In this document: one piece after another, positions 24,680 to 33,104 of the stretch | How positions within the stretch are numbered: the stretch's first letter is position 1 | Layout: each line of letters begins with the position of its first letter | Assembly (NCBI RefSeq): GCF_011682045.1 | Contig: NZ_VVIW01000009.1 | Span: 158,090 to 222,089, forward strand | Direction of reading: 5' to 3' | Origin: Massilia aquatica | Lineage (GTDB): Bacteria > Pseudomonadota > Gammaproteobacteria > Burkholderiales > Burkholderiaceae_D | DNA: 64,000 nt | Program-made: the position numbers and the translations under genes | Notes under the pieces: generated by a model | Seen by the model: the letters and a program-made list of their open reading frames with translations, nothing else | Told to the model about the DNA's origin: nothing | Database searches by the model: none

Positions 24680-26842
24680 ATGCGAATGAAAAAGACCTTC
24701 CTAACGCTAGCCATCCTCAGCACCGTCGCGCAAGCCGACGAAGGCATGTGGATGCCGCAGCAGCTGCCACAAGTAGCCAAGCAACTCAAGGCCGCCGGCC
24801 TCAAGCTCGATCCGGCCAGCCTGACCAAGCTCACCGAATTCCCGATGAATGCGATCGTCAGCCTGGGAGGCTGTTCCGCATCGTTCGTCTCGCCGCAGGG
24901 CCTGGTAGCGACCAACCACCACTGCGTGTACAACAGCGTGGCGGTCAACTCGACGCCCGAGCGCGACCTGCTGGCCAATGGCTTCCTGGCTAAAAACCTC
25001 GCTGAAGAACTGCCGGCCGCGCCGGGCAGCCGCATCTACGTGACCAAGGACGTGAGCAACGTCAGCGACAAGATCATCAGCCCCGACGTCGCCAGGCTGG
25101 CCGGCAAGGCCCGCGTCGACGCCATGGAAAAGAACATGAAGTCGATGGTTGCCGAGTGCGAAAAAGACGCCGGCCACCGTTGCACCGTGTCCAGCTACTA
25201 CGGCGGACTCGAGTTTTACCTGATCAAGCAGCTGGAAATCCGCGACGTGCGCCTGGTGCACGCGCCACCGGCCGGCGTGGGCAAGTTCGGCGGCGACACC
25301 GACAACTGGATGTGGCCGCGCCACACCGGCGACTACGGCTTCTACCGCGCCTACGTGAGCAAGGACGGCAAGGCTGCCGACTTCTCCAAGGACAACGTGC
25401 CCTACCTGCCGAAATCGCACCTGAAGATCGCCAAGGAGGGCGTCAAGGAAGGCGACTTCATCATGGCGCTTGGCTATCCGGGACGCACCAACCGTCACCG
25501 CCTGCCGTCGGAAGTGGCGTTCACCTTCGACTGGAATTATCCGGCTTTCGTCAAGGCATCGGCGGAAACCCTGGCCATCATCGGCCAGGAAACCAAGACC
25601 AATGAAGATGCCAAGTTGAAATACGCTGGCCAGGTCGCCAACGTCAACAACTACTACAAGAACCGCAAGGGCATGCTGACCAGCTACGAAGGCAGCGATT
25701 TCCTGGCACGCAAGACGCGCGAGCATGCGGACATGAAAGCCTGGGTCAACGCCAACCCGGCGCGCCAGAAGGAATATGCGGCCGACATCGAGCAGGTCGA
25801 GAAACTGATTGCCCAGCGCGATGCCGAAACAAAGCGCGACTTCTACCTGAACTCGTCCTCGCCGCGCCTGCTGACCACGGCACGCCGCCTGTACCGCCTG
25901 GCCAACGAAAGCACCAAGCCGAACGCCGAGCGCAAATCGGGCTACCAGGAACGCGACCTGCCGGCGCTGAAAGCGGCCGTGGCCGCGATCGAACGCACCT
26001 ACGACGAAAAAGTCGACAAGGCGCTGGTCCTGAACAGCCTGAAGAAATACGCCGCCCAGCCGAAAGCCGAGCGCAACGCCAGTTTCGACGCCGCTGTCGG
26101 CATCAATGACGGCATGAGCGAAGCCCAGCTCAAAGCCGTGCTCGACACCATGTACGCCGGCTCCAGGCTCGGCACTGCGGCTGAGCGCGCGGCCTGGATC
26201 GGCAAGACCCCGGCCGACTTCAAGGCCAGCAACGACAGCTTCGTGAAAGCGGCCGTGGCCATGTACGACGCTGGCATGAAGAGCGAAGCCGAGGAAGAAG
26301 AGCTGGCAGGCAAGATCCAGCAAGCCTACGCCAACTACATGAAGGCCAAGATCGCCTACATGACCAGCAAGGGCCAGCCGGTCTATCCTGACGCCAACAG
26401 CACCCTGCGCGTGACCTTCGGCAAGATTGCCGGCCGCGATCATGGCGCCGACGGCACCGGCTCGTGGTCGGCCTTCACGACCGTCAAGGGCGTGGTAGCG
26501 AAAGCGACCGGTGAAGGCGAGTTCAACGCCCCGGCGGCGCAACTGGCGGCGATCAAGGCCAAGGACTTCGGCAAGTATGTCGATCCGAAGCTCAAGAGCG
26601 TACCGGTGAACTACCTGGCGACCCTGGACATCACCGGCGGCAACTCCGGTTCGGCGGCGCTCAACAGCAAGGCCGAGTTCATCGGCCTGGCGTTCGACGG
26701 CACCCTGGACTCGATCATCTCCGACTGGGACTTCAACAAAGCCAACACGCGCGACATCCAGGTTGACGTGCGCTACATGCTGTGGAACATGAAGCATGTC
26801 GACAAAGCCGACAACCTGCTCAAAGAAATGAACGTGGAATAA
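24680..26842 (+). CDS. S46 family dipeptidyl peptidase (DPP7/DPP11 type)
   Basis: 720-aa secreted serine exopeptidase. The signal peptide ends around TVAQA (residue 19). The chymotrypsin-like catalytic residues are visible: His in ATNHHC (80-81), Asp in the DTDNWMWPRHTGDY region, and Ser in GGNSGSAAL near residue 655. An alpha-helical domain (about 300-560) covers the active site in this family. S46 enzymes release dipeptides from the N terminus of peptides in the periplasm. The residue after FD in GLAFDGTLDS is Gly; from family knowledge Gly there fits DPP7-like broad or hydrophobic preference and Arg fits acidic-specific DPP11. It is a single gene with its own terminator. Confidence 0.92.
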   Translation: MRMKKTFLTLAILSTVAQADEGMWMPQQLPQVAKQLKAAGLKLDPASLTKLTEFPMNAIVSLGGCSASFVSPQGLVATNHHCVYNSVAVNSTPERDLLANGFLAKNLAEELPAAPGSRIYVTKDVSNVSDKIISPDVARLAGKARVDAMEKNMKSMVAECEKDAGHRCTVSSYYGGLEFYLIKQLEIRDVRLVHAPPAGVGKFGGDTDNWMWPRHTGDYGFYRAYVSKDGKAADFSKDNVPYLPKSHLKIAKEGVKEGDFIMALGYPGRTNRHRLPSEVAFTFDWNYPAFVKASAETLAIIGQETKTNEDAKLKYAGQVANVNNYYKNRKGMLTSYEGSDFLARKTREHADMKAWVNANPARQKEYAADIEQVEKLIAQRDAETKRDFYLNSSSPRLLTTARRLYRLANESTKPNAERKSGYQERDLPALKAAVAAIERTYDEKVDKALVLNSLKKYAAQPKAERNASFDAAVGINDGMSEAQLKAVLDTMYAGSRLGTAAERAAWIGKTPADFKASNDSFVKAAVAMYDAGMKSEAEEEELAGKIQQAYANYMKAKIAYMTSKGQPVYPDANSTLRVTFGKIAGRDHGADGTGSWSAFTTVKGVVAKATGEGEFNAPAAQLAAIKAKDFGKYVDPKLKSVPVNYLATLDITGGNSGSAALNSKAEFIGLAFDGTLDSIISDWDFNKANTRDIQVDVRYMLWNMKHVDKADNLLKEMNVE

Positions 26843-26880
26843 GCCGGCGCGGGGTTCTGCCCCGTCCGCTTCCATCCGAC

Positions 26881-26913
26881 TGCCTGCCTCCTCCGGGATG
26901 CAGGCATTTTTTT
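26881..26913 (+). terminator. Intrinsic terminator after the S46 peptidase gene
   Basis: TGCCTGC and GCAGGCA form a 7-bp stem with a 12-nt loop, followed by seven T. It is 39 nt past the stop. Confidence 0.8.
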
Positions 26914-27043
26914 CGTCCATCGATGCTGGCGGCGCGGACCGACGCGCACAGAGATGACAAAATTCTACAATTTTTTAATACCAATCTACGACCAATCGAG
27001 TTACTATACATTCCAATCTAAGACCACATTCTCAACACGGGTA

Positions 27044-27078
27044 GTTGCAAAACCGGGGACAGACCCCGGTTTTGCAAC
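27044..27078. repeat. Dispersed palindrome, copy 1
   Basis: GTTGCAAAACCGGGG (27044-27058), loop ACAGA, and CCCCGGTTTTGCAAC (27064-27078): a perfect 15-bp inverted repeat. The same unit is found at 27109 (modified) and 51768. There is no T tract, so this is not a simple terminator. Confidence 0.85.
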
Positions 27079-27108
27079 AAAATACAGGCGCTGACTTGAA
27101 AGTTGAAA

Positions 27109-27158
27109 GTTGCATAACCGGGGTCTGTCCCCGGTTCGCCGGCCGCCGGTTTTGCAAC
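27109..27158. repeat. Dispersed palindrome, copy 2 with an insertion in the right arm
   Basis: GTTGCATAACCGGGG, loop TCTGT (complementary to the copy 1 loop), then CCCCGGTT and TTTTGCAAC split by 13 extra bases, CGCCGGCCGCCGG. It lies 30 bp before the MFS start, in the 5' leader region of the five-gene unit, and in the orientation opposite to copy 1. Confidence 0.8.
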
Positions 27159-27187
27159 TTTTTGGGAAATTTCTAAGGGTGGAAAAC

Positions 27188-28405
27188 ATGTTCGAGAAAC
27201 GCCGGCATCTGCTCTACTTTTCGCTGTTTTTCATCCTCTACGAGCTGACCGTCTATTTGTCGAACGATATGATCATGCCGGCCATGCCGCAGGTCGTGCG
27301 CGAGTTCCAGGCGTCGAACCGGCATATCGGACTGTCGCTGAGCCTGTTCATCCTCGGCGGCAGCATGCTGCAGATCTTTCTCGGCCCCATCGCCGACCGG
27401 GTCGGCAAGCGCAAGGTCATGCTGGCGGGCGTGGCGCTGTATCTGGTGGCGACCGCCTTCGTGCCGTTCTCAGGCAGCATCGGCCAGTTCCTCACCGCCC
27501 GCTTCTTCCAGGGCATGGGCTCGTGCTTCATCTTCATCGGCTACGCCGCCATCCATGAACTGTTCGACGATGCCGAGGCCGTCAAGCTGACCGCCATGCT
27601 GTCCAATACCACCGTCTTCGCGCCGCTGATCGGCCCGGTGGTCGGCAGCGCCGTGATCAGCATGTTTCCGTGGCAAACAATATTCGGGATCGGCTTCGTG
27701 CTCGGCTGCATCGCCTGGCTCGGCCTGTTCACCTTCATGCCGCGCACGGAAGCGCTCAAACCTGCGGCCGACCTGGCTTCGATCCGCGCCAGTTACCTGA
27801 CCATCGTGCGGAATAAAAAATTCATGTCCGGGATCCTGATCGCGGCCATGGCGATCACCCCGCTCACTGCCTGGATCGGGCTGTCGCCGCTCATCATCAT
27901 GGAACACATGGGCAAGTCGTACGGCACCTATATCCTGTACCAGCTGGTGATTTTCTCCGGATTCATTATCAGCACCATGGCGATTCAAAAACTCGGCGAT
28001 GGTTTTTCGCTCACCCGCCTGATTCGCCAGGGCGCCGGACTGGCCGTCATCGGCATGCTCGGCGCAGGGCTGGTGTACCGGCACGCTCACCTGTTCATCG
28101 TCTGCATGTTTATCTTCTCGGCCGGCTTCGGCCTGTTCAACGGCGCCCTGATCCGCCTGTCGCTGACCGCCACCGGCGTCTCGATGAACCTGACCTCGTC
28201 CGCCATGAGCCTGATCTATTGCGTGACTATCGCCGCCGGGGTCGAGATCTATAACCTGGTATGCGCCCATTTTAATTATTCGCTGGCGTCGTATGCGCTG
28301 TTCAACGTGCCCTTGGGCGTGCTGATCGGTATCTGCCTGATGCGCTTTGCAAAGCACCACGATGGACAGGAGCCGGCCCTGGCGCAATCGCCCCAGGCCG
28401 AATAA
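27188..28405 (+). CDS. MFS transporter, drug/metabolite efflux type
   Basis: 405-aa inner-membrane protein with 12 predicted helices. The MFS signature between helices 2 and 3 is GPIADRVGKRKVMLAG, and helix 4-5 has the antiporter-type ARFFQGMGSCFIFIGYAAI. It is closest in style to Bcr/CflA or MdfA proton-coupled exporters. Start at ATG 27188, preceded by GGGTGG; the frame upstream to 27110 is repeat DNA. It is the first gene of a five-gene unit and would export, or less likely import, the product of the enzymes that follow; the glycosyltransferase starts 27 nt later. Confidence 0.85.
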   Translation: MFEKRRHLLYFSLFFILYELTVYLSNDMIMPAMPQVVREFQASNRHIGLSLSLFILGGSMLQIFLGPIADRVGKRKVMLAGVALYLVATAFVPFSGSIGQFLTARFFQGMGSCFIFIGYAAIHELFDDAEAVKLTAMLSNTTVFAPLIGPVVGSAVISMFPWQTIFGIGFVLGCIAWLGLFTFMPRTEALKPAADLASIRASYLTIVRNKKFMSGILIAAMAITPLTAWIGLSPLIIMEHMGKSYGTYILYQLVIFSGFIISTMAIQKLGDGFSLTRLIRQGAGLAVIGMLGAGLVYRHAHLFIVCMFIFSAGFGLFNGALIRLSLTATGVSMNLTSSAMSLIYCVTIAAGVEIYNLVCAHFNYSLASYALFNVPLGVLIGICLMRFAKHHDGQEPALAQSPQAE

Positions 28406-28432
28406 GCAAGCGCACACGGAAATGGGGGCGGC

Positions 28433-29899
28433 ATGAACATCGATCTGGAATATGAAGTGCTGATCAAGGATCTGAAGGCCGAATTCCTTGGGTATAAACA
28501 GTGGGAAGCATTCTGCCGCCAGGATGCGCATGGCGGCGCCGATGCCCAGGCCCGCCTGCATGCGGCCGAGTCCTCGTATCGCCTCCATCTGCGCGAACTG
28601 CGCCACTTCGTGCGCCGCCATGGCGGCCAGTTCGACGCGCGCCGCTGCTCGTCGCTACTGGCCATTCCCACCCAGCCGCTCGCGCCGGACGAGATGATCA
28701 TGCACCGCATCTGGCTGGGCGGGCCGCTGCCGGCCATGGCGCGCGAATCGGTACGCCAGTGGGATTGCGCGCTCGACGCCGTCGGCCCGCTCGATGCCGG
28801 CCCCTACCGCCTGATGCTGTGGGTCTGGAACAGCGACCAGCTGCGCGACGATCCGTGCTTTTATCCGGCACCAAATGCGCGCCATGCGATCGGCACCTAT
28901 CTGTGCGGCACGCGCCTGCTGACCGTCCATTCGCTGGAACAACTGGCGCGCGGGCGCAGCCCCGCCATCGCCGCGCTGCTGGCGCAATTGCACCGCAAGC
29001 GCTACTTCGTCAATCTGGCCGATTATTTCAGGCTGCTGATCCTGCACCGCTGCGGCGGCATCTATCTCGATGCCGACACCATGCCGTACCGCGCCGCCAC
29101 GGTGTTCCTGTGCAAGCCGGAAGTGCCCGATTACGTCAGCTTTGCGGTCAACCGCGAGGCCAGCCGCATCGACGCCAGTTTCGTCTGCTGGATGAATCTG
29201 TTCAACGACGAAAACGGCGTGCTGGTGGCGCGCAAGGACAATCCATCGATCGCGCAGCTGATCGCGCGCATCGATGCCAATCTCAGCGCGATGGCGCCTG
29301 GCGTGCCCGACAAGGCGCATGGCGCCCCTTACGCCTCCGCTCTGCACGACGCCACCTACGGCGCCTGGCACGACGCCATCGGGCGCTCGCTGACCGCCTA
29401 CCACGACCTGGCGGCGCGCCACGGCGTGCTGCATGACGATGCGCCGCAAACCATCGTCAGCGGCCTGCACGGCATGCGCCTGCGCGTCGACGCCCTGAGC
29501 GGCGAGCCGGCGCCGCTCACGCCGTCGGAACAGACCGGCTACGACAGCTGCATCGCCGCGCTCGAGCAACGCGGCTGGCTGCTGGGCGACATCCGCGAGC
29601 TGGCCGGCATGGCCGTGGTGCTGTCCACCACCGAAGTGCCGCGCATGGCCTACGCCTCGCAACTGCGCGCAAGCCCGGCGGGCTGCCACTATTATTCCTT
29701 CCTGTCGCAAGACGCGCGGCTGGACCGCGTGAACGATTTGTTCGGCGCCTATCTGATGGCGATGAATGCCGACCGGATCCGGCGCGGGAATTTCTGGCAA
29801 CAGACGCGCGGCCCCGACACGGCGGGCGAGCGCAGCTATGCAAGCGTGCACGCCAGCCCCGCCACCCGACTGCGCGGCGCCCATGCCAACGAAGGCTGA
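28433..29899 (+). CDS. Glycosyltransferase with DXD sugar-binding region
   Basis: 488-aa cytosolic protein without signal or membrane segments. IMHRIWLGGPLP (89-100) and NLADYFRLLILHRCGGIYLDADT with Asp213-Ala-Asp215 are the pattern of the DXD sugar-binding family that includes Och1-like and clostridial-toxin-like transferases (GT32/GT44 style). It should transfer a sugar from a nucleotide sugar using a divalent metal. The N-terminal 85 residues and the C-terminal 200 residues have no recognisable domain, and the acceptor is unknown. It ends one base before the GNAT start, so the genes are tightly coupled. GGGGGCGGC precedes its ATG. Confidence 0.78.
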   Translation: MNIDLEYEVLIKDLKAEFLGYKQWEAFCRQDAHGGADAQARLHAAESSYRLHLRELRHFVRRHGGQFDARRCSSLLAIPTQPLAPDEMIMHRIWLGGPLPAMARESVRQWDCALDAVGPLDAGPYRLMLWVWNSDQLRDDPCFYPAPNARHAIGTYLCGTRLLTVHSLEQLARGRSPAIAALLAQLHRKRYFVNLADYFRLLILHRCGGIYLDADTMPYRAATVFLCKPEVPDYVSFAVNREASRIDASFVCWMNLFNDENGVLVARKDNPSIAQLIARIDANLSAMAPGVPDKAHGAPYASALHDATYGAWHDAIGRSLTAYHDLAARHGVLHDDAPQTIVSGLHGMRLRVDALSGEPAPLTPSEQTGYDSCIAALEQRGWLLGDIRELAGMAVVLSTTEVPRMAYASQLRASPAGCHYYSFLSQDARLDRVNDLFGAYLMAMNADRIRRGNFWQQTRGPDTAGERSYASVHASPATRLRGAHANEG

Positions 29900-29900
29900 C

Positions 29901-30515
29901 ATGAACGCTGACATGAGCGCCGACGCGCACCACTTCGTGCCCGGCCCGCGCATCGCCGATGCCGAGCGCGAGCGCATGGCGGCGCTGCTGTTTGCGACCA
30001 GTTATCTCGAATACTGCTCGTTCGGCAATCGCCTGCGCCTGCCGCTGGTCGCTTTGCAGCGGCGCCAGAATATCGATCCGTACATCGCCCATTCGCGCGG
30101 CCTGTTCGATGGCGCCGGCCGCTTCCAGGGTTTTTACACGGCCGCCACCATCGCCGAATTCGCCCAGGTAAACGCAGTCTCGTATTACCGCGACGAGATG
30201 CGCGCCATGGATGCCGCCTACGACGCCTTTATCGCCGCTCACGCGCGCGATAACGACTTGTTCGTTTCAAACCTGGCCGTCGAAGAGCGCTGCCGCGGGC
30301 GCGGCCTGCTAAAGCTGATGCTGGCCGATATCGCGGCGCTGGCACGCAGCAAAGGCAGCCCGCGCATCGTGCTCACCGTGTGGGAAAACAGCGCCGCCAT
30401 GGGCATTTACCTGAACAAGGGTTTTCGCTCGCTGGCGGTATTCGATTACGCGGCCGAGCTGTTTTTCGACCGGCTGCATTTCATGGAGTTAGTGCCACAT
30501 GGAGGATCGCAATGA
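29901..30515 (+). CDS. GNAT family N-acetyltransferase
   Basis: 204-aa protein. The acetyl-CoA loop is NLAVEERCRGRGLLKLML (about 123-140) with the R-x-x-G-x-G/A pattern, followed by IVLTVWENSAAMGIYLNKGF, the classical motif B with the acyl-transfer Tyr. The N-terminal 100 residues are less typical. I chose ATG 29901, which follows GAAGG at 6 nt; ATG 29883 would overlap the glycosyltransferase end. It would acetylate an amine, perhaps on an amino acid or amino sugar made in the same pathway. It overlaps the dioxygenase start by ATGA. Confidence 0.82.
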   Translation: MNADMSADAHHFVPGPRIADAERERMAALLFATSYLEYCSFGNRLRLPLVALQRRQNIDPYIAHSRGLFDGAGRFQGFYTAATIAEFAQVNAVSYYRDEMRAMDAAYDAFIAAHARDNDLFVSNLAVEERCRGRGLLKLMLADIAALARSKGSPRIVLTVWENSAAMGIYLNKGFRSLAVFDYAAELFFDRLHFMELVPHGGSQ

Positions 30516-31483
30516 ACGCCCCTATCGAGAACATCGGCAAACAACATATCGACACGCGCAACCAGTCGACGCTGGCGACAGCCACGGCGCGCCTGAACGA
30601 CCGTTCCAACGGCATGCCGCTGCGCGTGCTGTCGGAACAGGACTGGGACTTCTGGATCAATAACGGCTACATCGTCATTCCCGATGCGGTCGAGCCAGGC
30701 CAGTTGGCGCGCCTGGAACAGCTGATCTGGGAATTCGAAGAACTCGACCCGCTCGATCCCGCCACCTGGTACCCGCCCGAAAAATCGCGCCTGCGAAAAA
30801 CAGAGTTGAGCTTCAATGCGGGGATGATAGAGTTATACCATCACCAATATCTGTGGGACACGCGCCAGATGGCGCGCGTGCACGACGCGTTTACCGATAT
30901 CTGGGGCACGCGCGAGCTGTGGGTATCGATCGACCGCATCAACCTGAACCTGCCGCCCGAGCCGGGTTTCGAATTCAAGAGCTTCATGCACTGGGATTAC
31001 GACCCCGAAAGCGCGCCGCAGAATGTGCAGGGCGTGCTCTCGATCAGCGACCAGACCGATATCGAGGTGGGCGGTTTTGTTTGCGTGCCGTCGCTGTTCC
31101 GCGATTTCGCGGCCTGGCGCGCCACCCAGCCGGCCGATTGGGACTGGTACCGGCCGGACGTTTCGGCCCTGCCGCACGTGCCGGTGTTATTGAAAAAGGG
31201 CGATCTGCTCATTTTCAACAGCCGCCTGTGCCACGGCATCCGCCAGAACGTATCGGCCGACAAGGTGAGGATGGCGCAGTATATTTCCATGATGCCGGCG
31301 CAGGCGCAGGACGAGGCATTGAAACAATGGCGCATCCGCTCCTGGCGCGAACGCGAAGCGCCGGCCGGATACAGCCTGCACGGCGATCCGCGCAAATGGG
31401 AACAAACAAAATACCAGCGCGCGGAGTTATCCCCGCTGGGCGAACAACTGCTTGGCTTGCGGCCATGGCAAGACACGGAATAA
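30512..31483 (+). CDS. Phytanoyl-CoA dioxygenase (PhyH) family protein
   Basis: 323-aa Fe(II)/2-oxoglutarate oxygenase. The facial triad is visible as His160-x-Asp162 (MHWDYD) and His241 (LCHGIRQN), with Arg244 positioned to hold 2-oxoglutarate. The central double-stranded beta helix includes VQGVLSISDQTDIEVGGFVCVPSL and KKGDLLIFNSRL. Bacterial PhyH proteins hydroxylate small molecules such as ectoine or natural-product intermediates; fatty acyl-CoA is not implied. GGAGG lies 7 nt before the ATG, which overlaps the GNAT stop (ATGA). The GH3 gene follows after 31 nt. Confidence 0.85.
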   Translation: MNAPIENIGKQHIDTRNQSTLATATARLNDRSNGMPLRVLSEQDWDFWINNGYIVIPDAVEPGQLARLEQLIWEFEELDPLDPATWYPPEKSRLRKTELSFNAGMIELYHHQYLWDTRQMARVHDAFTDIWGTRELWVSIDRINLNLPPEPGFEFKSFMHWDYDPESAPQNVQGVLSISDQTDIEVGGFVCVPSLFRDFAAWRATQPADWDWYRPDVSALPHVPVLLKKGDLLIFNSRLCHGIRQNVSADKVRMAQYISMMPAQAQDEALKQWRIRSWREREAPAGYSLHGDPRKWEQTKYQRAELSPLGEQLLGLRPWQDTE

Positions 31484-31514
31484 CTATTTTTTACGGATAG
31501 CGAGGATTTTCAAG

Positions 31515-33056
31515 ATGCAAACGACTATGCAGCACAACATCGGACAGTTATTCATGGTCGGCTTCGACGCCCTGGAGCCGAACGACCATATCACCAGCCT
31601 GATCCGCGAGCGCCGCATCGGCGGCGTGATCCTGTTCCGGCGCAACGTCCACACGCCGGCGCAAGTGTCCGCACTGTGCCAGAAGCTGCAAGAAATCAAC
31701 GCCGAAGTCAGCGACCAACCCTTGCTGATCGCGCTCGACCAGGAAGGCGGCATGGTGATGCGCATCGAACAGGGCGTCACGCCCATTCCCGCCGCCATGG
31801 CCTTCCAGGCGGCGGGTTCCGTGGAAGACTGCCAGCAAGTCAATTTCATCAACGGCGACGAGATGCGCCAGATCGGCATCAACATGCTGCTCGCGCCGGT
31901 GCTCGACGTGAACAACAACCGCCTGAACCCGATCATCGGGGTGCGTGCCTACGGCGAAGATGCCGATACCGTGGTGCGCTACGGCATGGCGGCCCTGCGC
32001 GGCCAGCAGGCGGCCGGCGTCATCGTCACCGCCAAGCACTTCCCCGGCCATGGCGACACGGCGGTCGACTCGCATTATTCGATGGCGCTGGTGCCGCACG
32101 GCCTGGAGCGCCTGCGCGCGGTCGAACTGGCGCCGTTCCGCGCCGCCATCGCCGGCGGCGTGGACGCGATCATGACCGCGCACGTGGCGTTTCCCGCGAT
32201 CGAAGCCGATCCGTCGGTGCCGGCCACCTTGTCCAAGGCCGTGCTGACCGGACTGCTGCGCGAAGACATGGGCTACCAGGGCGCGATCATTTCGGACTGC
32301 CTGGAAATGGGCGCGATCGCCGATGGCGTGGGCGTGGCGGCGGGCGCGGTGGCGACCTTGCAAGCGGGCTGCGACATCGTGCTCATCTCGCACCGTGAAG
32401 ACCAGCAGCGCGCCGCGCTCGACGCTGTGTCAGACGCCTTGGCGCAAGGCGCGATCGAGGCGGGGCGGATCGATGAAGCGCTGGCGCGCGTGCGCCGCCT
32501 GAAACAGGCGCGCGCGGTGGGCGACTGGCGCGCGCGCGCCGCTACGCCAAGCGGCCTGATGACGGCGGAGTCGATCGCGCTGGCCAAAAAAGTTCAGAAA
32601 GCGGCCTTGCTGGTGCAGGGCGATTTCCGTCCGCTCGACCGCGCGCTGCCGGTGCGCCTGATCACGGTGGAAGTGCGTTCGCGCAGCGAAGTCGATGAAG
32701 TCGCGAACGGGCGCAACAACGAAGCGCGCAGCTCGATGCTGCCGGCCCTGCAACAGGCCGGATTCGACGTGACGGAATATGCGATGTCGGCCGAGGCATC
32801 GGACGCCGAAGTCGCCGCCGCGATCGCTTTTGCCGACGGCGCGCAACAGATCGTGGTGCAGACCTATAACGCGATGCTGGTCGAAGGCCAGCGCCGCCTG
32901 CTGGCAGCCATGCCGGTGGACAAGCTATGGGTGGTTGCCGGCCGCCTGCCGTACGACCTCGACCTGGCGCCGCAAGCCCAAGGCCGGCTGGCCGCGTTCG
33001 GCTGCCGTCCGGCCGCGCTGGAACCGGTGGTCGAGCGCCTCGTCAGCGCCGCCTAA
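31515..33056 (+). CDS. Glycoside hydrolase family 3 protein, NagZ-like
   Basis: 513-aa enzyme. The N-terminal GH3 barrel carries ALDQEGGMVMRI, NGDEMRQIGINMLLAPVLDVN and the NagZ-type loop KHFPGHGDTAVDSH, whose Asp-His pair acts as the acid/base of beta-N-acetylglucosaminidases. The nucleophile Asp is in IISDCLEMGAI. A C-terminal alpha/beta domain of about 150 residues follows, as in two-domain NagZ of Gram-positives and unlike the single-domain proteobacterial form. No signal peptide, so cytosolic. In the context of the glycosyltransferase it may trim a glycosylated product or recycle cell-wall amino sugars. GAGG precedes the ATG at 9 nt. Confidence 0.86.
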   Translation: MQTTMQHNIGQLFMVGFDALEPNDHITSLIRERRIGGVILFRRNVHTPAQVSALCQKLQEINAEVSDQPLLIALDQEGGMVMRIEQGVTPIPAAMAFQAAGSVEDCQQVNFINGDEMRQIGINMLLAPVLDVNNNRLNPIIGVRAYGEDADTVVRYGMAALRGQQAAGVIVTAKHFPGHGDTAVDSHYSMALVPHGLERLRAVELAPFRAAIAGGVDAIMTAHVAFPAIEADPSVPATLSKAVLTGLLREDMGYQGAIISDCLEMGAIADGVGVAAGAVATLQAGCDIVLISHREDQQRAALDAVSDALAQGAIEAGRIDEALARVRRLKQARAVGDWRARAATPSGLMTAESIALAKKVQKAALLVQGDFRPLDRALPVRLITVEVRSRSEVDEVANGRNNEARSSMLPALQQAGFDVTEYAMSAEASDAEVAAAIAFADGAQQIVVQTYNAMLVEGQRRLLAAMPVDKLWVVAGRLPYDLDLAPQAQGRLAAFGCRPAALEPVVERLVSAA

Positions 33057-33061
33057 ACCCC

Positions 33062-33085
33062 GCCGGTGTCAGGTCTGACACCGGC
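33062..33085. repeat. Perfect 11-bp palindrome after the GH3 gene
   Basis: GCCGGTGTCAG, GT, CTGACACCGGC: an 11-bp perfect inverted repeat with a 2-nt centre, 5 nt past the GH3 stop. No T tract. It may protect or process the 3' end of the five-gene mRNA, or be another dispersed element. Confidence 0.7.
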
Positions 33086-33104
33086 AGTGTATCTGGCAAC
33101 CTGG

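Larger units (their letters stand above)
26914..27187. other. Intergenic region with two palindromic repeats before the five-gene unit
   Basis: After the peptidase terminator the stretch is unusually AT-rich for this window (around 26950-27035, e.g. AAATTCTACAATTTTTTAATA) and then holds two copies of the CCGGGG palindrome described separately. Promoters for the MFS gene must lie here or between the repeats; I cannot pick one with confidence. GGGTGG precedes the MFS start. Confidence 0.5.

Noticed and set aside
24707..26920. A 737-codon open frame antisense to the S46 peptidase
   Set aside because: Same shadow pattern; no signal, no domain, no ribosome site; the peptidase is complete on the other strand.
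33062..33085. Palindrome after the GH3 gene as an intrinsic terminator
   Set aside because: No T tract follows and the loop would be only 2 nt, so it is listed as a repeat and not a terminator.
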